Shown: positions 31,285-42,413 of the stretch, one piece after another | How positions within the stretch are numbered: position 1 is the stretch's first letter | Layout: each line of letters opens with the position of its first letter | Source: Selaginella moellendorffii | Taxonomy: Eukaryota > Streptophyta > Lycopodiopsida > Selaginellales > Selaginellaceae | Reading direction: 5' to 3' | DNA length: 64,000 bases | NCBI RefSeq assembly: GCF_000143415.4 | Contig: NW_003314356.1 | Coordinates: 74,607-138,606 of the forward strand | Notes under the pieces: generated by a model | The model's database searches: none | The model's input: only the letters and a program-made list of their open reading frames with translations | What the model was told of the DNA's origin: nothing | Position numbers and translations under genes: made by a program

Positions 31285-34200
31285 CTATGATTTATCATTT
31301 TTCATTTATCTGATAGTTCTTTTATCATTTATCTGATAACAAATTATAATACATCTGAAAAATTTAACCTTGTATACAATAAAGTTAGAAAAGAAGATCT
31401 ATTTATTTTGGGTATGCTATCTCCCAGCAGAGCTGGGGTCTCTGCTAGTACTTCTTTATTTAAAAGTGCTATTGGCATTGGGGGATAGATATTCTCTTAC
31501 CCTTGGATTCGTGAGATTGATGGTCTAGATGTAAAATTCTCTTATTAAACAGTTAATATGGCTGTCTGTATCTGGAGCATTTTGGATGCGGAAATTTTAT
31601 TTTGGGAGAAGCAATGCACTGGATGAGAAGTAGAATTTTCCCATCCATACATTCAAAACCTCAAGAACTTCTGTAGTTCAGAACTGGGACATCAGAGGTG
31701 ATTTTTTTTTTGTTCTCTGTTCCTCATTACCGGAACTCGCTGCCATATCTGGAGTGTGAGGTAGTAGTTCATGGAGAAGGTAGCTGACCTATTTCATCAC
31801 TTTGTTTCATTTTCGTGCTACTGCAGAGTGACAACTTGTGCATCGAGACAGAGGAGGATGAGAAAGAGAAGCTGCAGAAAGAGTAAGCCCACATCCCATC
31901 TCTATGGCTGTGTGTCTGAATCCAACTGTGTTATAGGGAAGAGGAATGTTAGCTCCAGAAGAAGAAAAAGAGACGAGAAAAGGCCCTTCCTGTCTGGCAT
32001 TTTTGGATGAGGTCGACAGTGACACTGATGAAAGCGAAATGACAGTGATGAAGGGTAAAAGCTGGTAGGGTGTCATCTGATATGGTTTGGCAGCTTCAAT
32101 CAAATCCACTAAAAGATGAGAGATCAATGGTGGATGACGAACAGGTAAAGAATCCTTGAGTTGGATTGAATGAACTTCTCATTTCTTCTGGCCTTTGCAT
32201 CTAAAAAAGTCCATTGAGCACGTTGCGCTCTCCAGAGCCATCAGTCACACCAACACTCAAGAGTACCTTAGCATGCAGGTTCTCGATATATCCCACATCC
32301 ACTGTCGCTGAAGAGAAATGCGGTTGTTCCCTCAAATCAGAATCTGAAGAGTCTTATTTTATCAAAACTTGTATGCTATTGAATCTGTTAATATAGAAAA
32401 AGGTCAGCCTTTTGTTTCAGATTGTGAAGACGATCTTTGCGATTGGCATCCTTCTATACTGGATGTTGAACCAGAGGTAAAAAATAGCAGGTTATTTAAA
32501 GGCACAGTGGCTGTGAAATATTTATCCCTCAAATTATAGACATGATAAAAAAGAAGTTCTGCAAGGAAGTAACTCGAATTTTGAGGCTTTTGATTTGTCC
32601 TCAAAACACCACGTGTGGAGGACTTGGAGTGGTGCTTACGATCCCCTACAGAGGCCAAATATGTGGTTTTCAAAATTCCTTCAGCTTTGCATTCTAATTT
32701 CTCTCCTATGCCAGGCAGAAGCTAACTATCATTGGAGGCACAAGTAGAACCGCACAGAAAAGTCAGCTTGTGGAGAGCTTGGCTCACACGGTGAAGGGGA
32801 ACAAGATTGGAGTGAAGCATTTGCTAATGGAGCCATTAGAGTGTTAGGGAAAGTATCCTAGCTGGGGAGGAATAAGCAGCAGCCTTGGCGTGTTCTGGAC
32901 AAGTCTGCCTTTATAGCGCTGGTAGTGGGGTATGTCCTCCTCCTTCATGTGGGGTACGTCCTTCTCCTCCTTCACACATTCATTCAGGTACTACACTTTT
33001 CCTTTCCCTTTTTCACTATGCTGTTGCAAAATTGAGATAACAAGAGCTCAGCTCAATCACTCAGAGCTTAACTGATGGATGAAAGCTGATTCACCCTTGT
33101 TTTACCTGGCAGGTATACTGTAGGGCCTTCTTTTTTGGGTGGATCGACTGCTAATGCATTCTTAAGAGGGCGGCGGATGATTATTCAGTGAGTGTGAGGC
33201 AGATGAGCAAGAAGAATGCAAGCTCCTTCACAAGCATTAGATCCAAGAGCAGACACACATCAAAAATATAGTCTCCGGCATTTAGCATTATCTGGAGATG
33301 AGATCAGACACACATACCTTCTGCATTTGCAATAGCTTCATTGGAAATGGCAACAAGGATGCGTATCCACAAGAGAATTATAAAGCTAACTTGGCCATTG
33401 ATTTTCAAGTAAATCAGAAAAAGATGTCTTGAAAAATGAGAGATGAAAACTAGAATAAAAAGAAAGAAAAATAAAATAAACCAAGTTTTGAAAAGCTGTG
33501 TCTTTAAAGCTTCCACTTCTTTTACAGAAATACACACTCAAATATATCAAAACACTCTCCCAACTTTACAAAACACATCAAAAACTTAGCTGTCACCTTT
33601 TGCCAGCATTATATATGGAAAAAGATCCTTGGTTTCAACCACCAAACTCCTGTGCCGTCTGCGAGGTAGAGCTTAGATCACAGTACATTCAACAAGCTCC
33701 CAGCAGACTCCCTCACACGCCCTCACTCCTCTTGCCCAGCATCCCCTCGGAATCATTCAGCTTCCTGGCCCTTGCAAACACATGCTATTGCAGCGATCTG
33801 CAGTGAGATTTAAGCTGTGGTTGTGGACTCCAAGTATTGCCACACATTCACGAAAGAGATCTCCTATTTGAAGGCCATGGCACGGAAGAGCTCTAGACCT
33901 TCCCATCCTTGTCTAGAGAGCAAAGCCCACCACCATGGAGTTTCACATCGTTTACATGGGCATCTTGTACTTTGCCTGCTCGAGCTTGCCACTGTGCCAT
34001 CATAGATAGGCACGATAGTAAGCCTTTTCCCGGCCATCTTGCCAAAAGAGATTCACCCTACCACAATCAGGTTCCAGGCAACGAAACTCCACTGTGTCAT
34101 CTTTTCAAAAACCCAGTTTGCTTCTTCTAGGAGCCCGTTCTGGTTGTTCAGCGACTTTTGACACATCCTACAATGTGACCATCACTCTTGGTGCACAACT

Positions 34201-35949
34201 CATAAACCACCATCTCGGGTGCACATACTCAGCTAATCTCATAAACCAATTATCTGTGAATTCTCAAGTGACTAAAAATTCAATGATCTATGAGGCTGTG
34301 GGTAGATGCTCTGTGGTCACTAGAGCATTGGTTTTGGATGGACATAAAGGTTAATGTTTTGCAAGTAACAAATCCTGCCATTGATCCTGTACAAGGGACT
34401 TGTGATGTCTCTTGACGTCAATATTGGAAAGTGAGAAAACTTTCTAGAACCAAAAGCTGAGAATGTTGCTCAGGTGTGGGTTATAATTACAGTTAATCAT
34501 CCGGCTATTGTCTTGCATGTGCTGCTGAAGTTACTGAGCCAGTTACTGAATCGAAACTTTGATCCAGTTTTGAAGGCTTTGATAATTCCAACGTTATTTG
34601 ACATTAGTAATGGACTTGAATGATCACTTTCTTCTGCACTAGACAAGCTGTGTGAATTGCTGATTAGGCTGTACGTGGAGGATCACAGCTTGGGTGGAGG
34701 TGCTCGGGAAAACTTTCTGGTAGAAAGTAGAGTTTTAAACCTTGGGAGAATAGTGAGGTTGGATAACAAAAGCAAGATAACTTGAGCACGTTGTGTAAAA
34801 TTCTGTCTCAGCTCCTCTAGACAGGAGGACATTGTGTGCATCATCGTCTCCAAAACGTTCAAGCCATGTCAATAGTGCTTCTAACAAGGATTTTCAGATG
34901 GGATAGGATCTTTCGATTCATACCTTGCTAAGATGCTCTCAATGATGTTCTCTGGAGCTCTGGCTGCTTGATTCATGCAGGATGGGCTTAATAGAAACTA
35001 GAACATTTTTTATTCTATGAGACCAGGAGCACTGCAGCTTGGAATAGTTCTCGGTTCCCAATGTACCCACTGGGAATAAGGATAAGGGAACACCATCTGC
35101 GAGATTTGTCAGCAGGTAACGTCATCTGCACTGAACTTATGATTTTCTTACATTGCTCATATTCGCTGATTTTGATCATTGTATCTTTTCTTTTTTTTCC
35201 TTGGTGTCTGATGCCTCGCCTCTGTTTTTCAGCCTTTTAAATGCTACACAGCAAGAGTCCGGTCTCCTCTCACTCCTGTTGCTCTCTCCCTGATGACCAC
35301 TTGAGGTATGTGTACTCTTTCTTTTCCTTGTCATGCTTGCATCGATTTCCTTGTCATGCTCGCTCTTTCTCATTTGATGTTGTTGAGATTGCATGGAGTT
35401 ATGCATCCAAGTTGACTGTGGGAATTACTCATCCCTTGCTGAGCGTGGCAAAGTTTCTCGAGTCAGAATTCTCCTTGTTTGGTATCTCTTATCCGGCTGT
35501 AAGTTCCATGGCGCAATGCTCCTGGCTGCCATGGAATCAAAGACATGCTGGTTGTGTTCTTTGCTCTCCACACATGGACATTGAGAAACTCGATGCTGGT
35601 TTGGGCAAATCCCATTTCCATAAGAATGGAACCAGCTCATCGCTACTGATCCAAAACCAGTTTTTCCATGTTCAGTAGCATCACCACCATCACAAAGATC
35701 ACTCCACAAAGCCACCATCACTAAAATCCCAGCAGGGCGAAAGTAGATGATGTACCTGCTGACAAATCTCACAGATGGAAATGGGATATTGAAGGATAGT
35801 GTTCCCCTATATCTTGAGGCATTTTAGAGATATTAAAGAGTGGTTATATAATAACCATTTATAAAATGAATGGTTTGGCTTTGGAGAGACAAATCAATGA
35901 TACAAGTGGTATGTAGTAGGATATGTAGGATTATAGATTTTAATATTAT
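31285..35949. other. Decayed sequence without recognisable genes
   Basis: About 4.7 kb with only short open frames. A few stretches look like isolated exons, for example 32419-32477 between TTTGTTTCAG and GTAAAA, but I could not build a coherent gene or recognise a protein. The start (31385-31460) resembles sequence at 7330-7400 and 42170-42240, i.e. flanks of element A copies. Confidence 0.45.
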
Positions 35950-35954
35950 ACTTC

Positions 35955-36128
35955 TGTGAGGGCCAAGTGTACGGTTACGATGCCGTATACTAATATTAGC
36001 GTAATGGGATTTTGGTAGACGTCGGATTGGTTTCAATCTGGACCATTCACTCTTGTATATAAGCTAGGGTTTTTGGGCTAATTAATATGCACATTTCTGT
36101 ATTCCCTTTCCATATTCCAAGCACTCAC
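35955..36128 (+). repeat. 5' LTR of Ty3 element A2
   Basis: 174 bp, TGTGAGGGCC...GCACTCAC, matching 41995-42168 in length and sequence. TSD ACTTC at 35950-35954 and 42169-42173 flanks the pair, which fixes the element's ends. Confidence 0.9.
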
Positions 36129-36362
36129 ATTAGTGGAGGTGAGGGGCACCTTTGATTGTCCCTGAGGAGTGCTTGGATTTGGGATTTTGGTTTAGATCTA
36201 GCTTTTGCATCGTCTAGATCTAGCTTTTTCCATTTCCTTTCTTTTGTTCTTTCTTTTCAGGGTTTTGGTTTAGATCTAGCTTTTTGCGTTGTCTAGATCT
36301 ACCATTTCCTTCTAGCTTTTTGTCATTTCTCTTCTTTTGCTCTTTCTTTTTCGTTCATCTTC
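36129..36362 (+). other. A2 leader
   Basis: Same duplicated GGTTTAGATCTAGCTTTT structure as the A1 leader, ending at the gag ATG 36363. Confidence 0.65.
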
Positions 36363-37318
36363 ATGGCAGATCAGCAATCTCCTCCTTTGACTCTAGAACA
36401 ACAGTTGGTACAATTGCTTGATGCTATGCACTTGCAATTGAACAACCAAACTCAGTTGATGGTGGCGTTCACGGCACGTGGTACAACTCCTGCTCTTGGT
36501 GCCAATCCTCGCGTTCGGCCAGAGTTCTTTCGCGGGAATCTTGGGGATGATGTGTACCATTGGTTCGATCACTTCACGGTGATTGCCACATATCATTCTT
36601 AGGATGATGCTCGACGGTTGCGTGAGTTTCCCATGTGTCTCCAAGGGACGGCGTTGCAGTGGTACAATGGTTTGAGCGCAACCATTCATGAGGATTGGAG
36701 TGTTCTCCCGAACGTCTTCAAACGCGCCTTCGGACATGCCGATGATTGTGATGATGACTTCCAACAATTGCATCGTCTTTGCCAAGGGCCATCTGAGTTG
36801 GTGATGCAATTTGGCGTTCGTTTCCGAAGTCTTTTGCTTCGTGCGGAGCCAAATATGTCGGAGCGGATCAAGCTAGGAATGTTGTGGCCAGCACTTCGTC
36901 AAGATTTTGTCGGACTTCTGCATGCACTTGCTCCTGCCACCCTTGACGATGCTCTTCGCTTGGCACAACGTTATGAGACGTTGCCTCTTCCATTTCTCGC
37001 TGTACGTCCTTCCGCTCCACTTTCTATGGGTGATGGTCCTGTTCCAATGGAGGTTGATGCTGCTACTACTCGAGTCCAAGGACAAGCGCGAGGACGTGGT
37101 CGTGGCCGTGATGTTCGCTGCTGGGCGTGTGATGAAGTTGGTCATACTTATCGGCGTTGCCGTTGTTTTCCGGATTGGCGACCTCCATTTCCTAGGTGGA
37201 GACCTTGGCGTCAACAACGTCCCATGGGTGCTGCTGCAGTGGAAGGTCTGGACACCGAGATGCATCTGGGAAACGAAGAGTCGTGCGAGTAAAGGAGGGA
37301 CCTTGCGCGAATAAATCA
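36363..37318 (+). pseudogene. A2 gag
   Basis: MADQQSPPLTLEQQ start, capsid words as in A1, and an intact CCHC knuckle CWACDEVGHTYRRC near 37121-37162. A single TAG at 36600-36602 interrupts an otherwise open frame of about 300 codons, so the copy decayed only lightly. Confidence 0.88.
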
Positions 37319-39283
37319 GTGACCCCTCCATCTTTTTTTCGGGAGTATCATCAAGGGGTTCACTCGGCACCAGTTCATCCAGTGTTTACTTTCCAAGCTC
37401 GTTTTTATAACAAGAGGTCTCCTATTATTCTCTCTGTATTGGTTGATACAGGTTCGAGTTTATCTTCTATTGCTCGACCTGTTGCCACACGTTGTCATCT
37501 ACACTTGTGTCGTGCGGCGGAACCAGTTTTCATTCTTTATGGCAACGGCCGTACACATGCATGTGCACGGGATGAGGTGGACCTGGTTGTGCGTGTGGGC
37601 GATCTCGAGCTTGAGTTGCAGTCATTGCGGGTGGTGCCGAGTCAAGCTTTTGACCTCATTCTTGGTATAGATTAGTTGCAACGCAATCATGCCAAGTGTG
37701 ACTTTGAGGCTTCTCCCCCTTATCTCATACTTCCTTATGTTTCATCCATTCCTCTCACTTCCATACCTCTTCGTCCCTCTACTTCTACCTCTACTTCCAT
37801 TACTTTTGTTCCCCCACTCTTTCCTTCTATGTTTCCATCTTGTTCCGCTTTTCCCTTTTCTGATCCCTCTGATGATCTTTGTGTTGTAGCAGTTGACCGG
37901 CTCATGAAGGAGTATTCTGATCTCTTTGAATTTGACCTATCGTCTGGAGCCAAGATTGCCACATGTCATCTGATTCCAACTGGGGATGCTCGTCCAATCA
38001 AGGTTCTTGTTCGTCGTTGGTCACCTAAGGAGATCAAGATTTTACGAGCAAACATCAAGGAAATGCTAGAGAAGGGTGTTATTCGGAAGTCGCGGAGTCC
38101 TTGGGCATGTGAACCTCATCTTGTGATGAAGCCTGATGGGAGTATTCGTTTCTGCATCAACTATCGTCCGTTAAACGAAGTGACGATCCCAAATGTGTAT
38201 CCTCTTCCTCACACTGCTGATCTCTTGGATCGTCTGGGGCAAAGTCATTGGTTCAACAAGCTAGATCTTGCTTCTGGGTATTGGCAAGTACCAATGGCCG
38301 AAGAAGATATTCCTAAGACTGCTTTTCGCACACCATTTGGTTTGTACGAGTTCTTGGTGATGCCGTTTGGTTTGAACAATGCTCCAGCAACTTTCCAGCG
38401 GATGATGGACGAGGTTCTTTGCGATATGCCGGAGGTGACTATTGACTTCATTGATGATGTCTTGATCCACTCGGAGGGGATGTGGGAGGAGCATGTTCGT
38501 GATGTTTGTAAAGTGTTAAATTGGCTACGCGATGTTGGTTTAAAGTTGAAGCGGTCAAAGTGTTTTGGTCAAAGGACACAACTTATCTTGGGTACCGTTT
38601 TTCTCGTAAGGGTTTGTAAGTTGATCCTGACAAACTTGTGGTTATTCTAAAGTTCCCTACCCCAAAGTGTGTGAATGATGTGTAGCGTTTTTTGGGTAAG
38701 GTGCAGTATCTCAGTCGTTTTGTGGATCATCTTTCCGATCGCACTACACCATTGCGAGCGTTGCTGAAGTCATCAACGTCATCTTTCATCTGGTCTCCGG
38801 ATTGTGAGCGGGCGTTCGTGGATCTAAAAGAGCTATTGACGACTCCCCCGGTTTTGGCATATCCTGACTACACTCGACCTTTTATTTTGCGCGTGGATGC
38901 TTCTGACATTGGTCTTGGAGGTGTGTTGATGCAAGAGAGCTGGTCAGCGCCATCCCATTGCATACATAAGCCGTACATTACAACCAGCGGAGATGAACTA
39001 CTCCACGACGGAGAAGGAGTGTTTAGCAGCAGTCTGGGGTTTTGAGAAACTTTATGCATATCTACATGGTTCTCGGACGTTACTTGAAGGTGACCATACT
39101 GCTATTACTTCATTATTGAAGCGGAAGAACCTGGTTGGTCGTACGGCTCGATGGGCTTTGAAGCTTCAGATATATGATTTTGATGTTGTTCATCACCCAG
39201 GGAGTTCTCTGGCTGATGCTGATGCCCTTTCTCGAGCTCCTCTTCCTTCTCCACTCACTTCTCATGTTTCTGACGAACCTATT
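37319..39283 (+). pseudogene. A2 protease, reverse transcriptase and RNase H
   Basis: Protease VDTGSSLSSIA, then a TAG at 37673-37675 (the Trp of MDWLQ in A1). The RT has SIRFCINYRPLNE, LDLASGYWQVPM and FIDDVLIHSE. A frameshift near 38560 and a TAG near 38682 follow. RNase H (RVDASDIGLGGVLMQE, FDVVHHPGSSLADADALS) runs to 39283, where the E2 LTR begins. Confidence 0.88.
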
Positions 39284-40418
39284 TGTAAGGAACCAACTCG
39301 CCGAGGTGTCGTAGGCTAAAGGAACCCTGAAAGCATGACCAAAAAGACAAAGAGTTCATCGGATAGGATCAAGTCGAAGATCGAGTCCAAGACCGACTCT
39401 AGGACCGAGTTCGAGATAGAGTCTGGAATCGAGTCCGAGACCGACTCGGGGACCGAGTTCGAGTCTGAGTTCGAGACCGAGTTCGAGACGGAGTCCGAGA
39501 TCCGAAATCGGGTCCGAGACCGAGTCCGAGGTCGAGTCCGAGGTTGGGTCCGAGATCGGGTCCGAGATCGAGTCCGAGACCGAATCCGAAGTCGGATCCG
39601 AAATCGGGTCCGAGATCGAGCCAGAGACTAAGTCCAAATACTAATACGGGTCAAGGGGTGAAAGCCCAAAGCGTGTGTCCCCCAGGGGGGGGGGCTACAG
39701 GGGGTTCCAAAAGTATAGTAGGGATAGTGAGGTCCAGGAACCAGTTTTGAAGGGACTCTCCAGTGGAGCTCCCAAACCGACTTGAGGTTGAGACTGGGAC
39801 CAAGGGGCCTTGGGTGGGAGTGAGCATGGACTTGGCTGGTGCTGGAGGGGCAATCCAAGGAAGTGCTCAAGAGCAGCTCCCACTCCCGAAAGGGAAATCG
39901 ATTGCGGTGCTCCCGGCTCATGTGGAGTGGTGCCCCACTTGAGTACCATGCGGCTTATTGGTCCTCGCCCTTCCTAGGGGCTTGGGCCTTCCTTCGGGAT
40001 GGAAGTGGGGGGGTAGAGGTACCCATACCGGGCCGCTAGGCCACGGTGTTTCGCCCCGGCGTCCCGAAGCAAGTGTTGCACTCAAGACTTGGGATTTAGA
40101 GGGTCCCATGATCAAGTCTTGTGGTACCAAGGGATGTTAGGAACCTGGAAGCTTGGTGTGCTTGGCTGCTTGTGCTTGCGGGGAGTGTAGCCGAACTTTA
40201 AGTCCAGTCTAACCCGGGGAGGGGGATTGGGAGTGATTTAGGAATCCGTGGAAGGATGGCTAACACTCCGTTGCTCGTGCAGTGAGTAGCTGAAACCAAG
40301 TAGGAGCTGGTACCATAGGCGAGAACCTTGGCAAGGGAACTTAGCAAAAGCCAAGGCAGTGTTGAACGGATAGACGAGGTAAGCTGGCAAATTGGAAAGG
40401 AAAAATTTGTGGCTTACA
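39284..40418 (+). repeat. LTR of Ty3 element E2
   Basis: TGTAAGGAACC...GGCTTACA, 1,135 bp. It is longer than the E1 LTR because E1 lacks about 230 bp downstream of the hexamer array (39650-39900), including GGTGAAAGCCCAAAGCG and CCAAAAGTATAGTA, which are shared with the G LTR. Confidence 0.85.
39360..39640 (+). repeat. Hexamer-based array in the E2 LTR
   Basis: Degenerate GAGTCC/GAGACC/GAGTTC/GGGTCC units over about 280 bp. The open frames across it on both strands are a result of the 6-bp period. Confidence 0.85.
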
Positions 40419-40421
40419 ATT

Positions 40422-40433
40422 TGGTATCGGAGC
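40422..40433 (+). other. Primer-binding site of E2
   Basis: TGGTATCGGAGC three bases after the LTR: initiator-Met tRNA type with one change. Confidence 0.8.
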
Positions 40434-40477
40434 TTTTTCCTCAGTTCTAGCGAAGGATAGAGGCAGATTGCTGGGAG

Positions 40478-41840
40478 ATGGCAAGGGCAAGGCGTAAGCG
40501 AACCCAGGTGGAGATGGAACCTCCGCCAGAGCTGGAGCCTCCGGTCGAACAAGAGGCTATGGATGAGGAATCCTTGCATGAGGAGGACTCCAGTGAGGAA
40601 ACTTCCAAACAGGAGTCCGGTGGTGAGGTTCGGTCGTCTAAGGCTCGATTGGACGTTCTAGAAGGACAATTGGCGCAGACCAATGCCCTGCTGGAGACTC
40701 TCGTACGCAAGCTAAAGCGTGACGAGAAGCGGAAGAAAAAGTGAAAGACTGCGGATGCTGGCAGCGCAGAAGGTGTGGACCCTTCGGCAGGGACTGAGGC
40801 AAAACCAGACAAGGTCGAACAAACCGAAGTGGAATCAATCCCTCAGGCAGTTCCCAAGTACAAACCAAAGCCCCCACCGGTCTTCAAAGGAGTGAACGAC
40901 TATAAGGTTGTGAAGGATTAGTTTTACGATATGGAGGACTACTTCCGAGCGTTGCGGTTACCGAGCTCGGAGAAGGTCCCATGTGCAAAACCATACTTGG
41001 CAGATAATGCCAAGTCTTGATGGAGAACAACGGAGGCCAACGAAGGACCGGTGGTCACCTGGGACATGATGAAGGCGAGGATCCGCGCAACATACGTTCC
41101 TCTGAATGCCACTTTGCATCTGAGAGATGAGCTGAGTAGGCTGAAGCAGACTGGAACCATCCAGAAATATGTGAATGGGTTCATGGCAAAAAGGATACTT
41201 GTCATGGACATGGGGGATATGGATGCATTCCATGCCTTCATATCAGGTTTGCAAACCTGGGCTCGCGGTGAGGTGATGCGCTGGAACCCGACCAACTACA
41301 AGGAAGCGTTGGATGCGGCCATCAAGGTGCATTTCAACGATAACCTGCGAAAGGGGAACACGACGGGGTCGGGATCCACGTTTAGCAAAGGGGCCAAACC
41401 AAGGGGAACGTATAGCAGGGGGAAATTCAAGAAGAGTTTCTCTAAGAATGAGTCCTCGGGGTTCCTGAAAGGCAAATCCGGTGGCCAGCGAGCGAGTACG
41501 TGGGGGAGTCAAGCGAAAAGAGACAAACCCACGGATAAGAAGGTCAAGTCGTATAGCAGCGTGGGAAACAACGTATGCTACAACTGCGGTGAAGCGGGAC
41601 ACTTTTCGAGGGAATGTCCCTACCTGAAGAAGGCCAGAGCCAATATGGCCATCAAGTCGGGTGAAGTCCAAACTGAGGTATGTGATCCAGTCCCTAACTC
41701 AAAGTTACTCATTACACGAGCAACTTTGGTAGAGAGTCGTTCGCGACATCTACTAGCCCTCCGAGGGAAGCTTGGAGGTAGCTTTGTTAAGATCCTTATT
41801 GACACGGGCTTCGGATAATTTTGTGGCTGCAGACATAGTC
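40478..41840 (+). pseudogene. E2 gag and protease start, truncated
   Basis: ATG at 40478 (MARARRKRTQVEMEPPPE) in good agreement with the E1 reading frame. Stops interrupt at about 40742 and 40918. The CCHC knuckle CYNCGEAGHFSREC is kept near 41576-41617. The protease site breaks at LIDTGFG through a frameshift at about 41810, and homology ends near 41840. Confidence 0.85.
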
Positions 41841-41994
41841 TGGCATAGCGGCTGAAACGCTTTGTATAAAGGGATCAGGAGGAGTTAATACCACCTACAG
41901 ATCCACCGATGCCTCCTCCTGACGTTCCTCCGGATCTCGGCCCATCTTCAAGAGAACCCTGATGGTCTTCCATTATCCCAAGAGGAGCGGATGA
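41841..41994 (+). pseudogene. A2 polyprotein 3' end after the E2/A2 deletion
   Basis: Begins AGCGGCTGAAACGCTTTG, the sequence just before the end of A pol (compare 31088-31254), and ends with the polypurine tract AGAGGAGCGGATGA. About 1.3 kb of A2 (integrase) and all of E2 downstream of protease are missing. Confidence 0.85.
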
Positions 41995-42168
41995 TGTGAG
42001 GGCCAAGTGTACGGTTACGATGCCATATACTAATATTAACGTAGTAGGATTTTGGTAGCCGTCGGATTGGTTTCAATCTGGACCACTCGCTCCTGTATAT
42101 AAGCTAGGGTTTTTGGGCTAATTAATATGCACATTTCTGTATTCCCTTTCCATATTCCAAGCACTCAC
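41995..42168 (+). repeat. 3' LTR of A2
   Basis: 174 bp, matching the 5' LTR at 35955-36128, followed by the TSD ACTTC. Confidence 0.9.
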
Positions 42169-42173
42169 ACTTC

Positions 42174-42413
42174 TTTATTTAAAAGTGCTATTGGTGATAT
42201 TCTCTTACCCTTGGATTTTTAGGATGGATGGCTTAGATGTAACATAACACTCTTAAAACATTATGGGTTTCATATATCTAAGGGTTTTATGTTGTCACTG
42301 CACAGCATTGGGAATGAAAAAAGGAGAGCGAGCCCCTTGAAAATACCATTTTCCTCAATTTGGTACATAAATTTTTTGTTTTAGATACATGATGGTGGCT
42401 TGATTCTTCACTT
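42174..42413. other. Short flank between A2 and G
   Basis: AT-rich, no gene. The first 75 bp (TTTATTTAAAAGTGCTATTGG, CTTACCCTTGGATT) are shared with the right flank of A1 at 31455-31520. Confidence 0.5.

Noticed and set aside
33880-34020. Possible subtilase fragment (HIVYMG)
   Set aside because: Six residues only, without the catalytic Asp, His or Ser regions around it, and stops follow at once.
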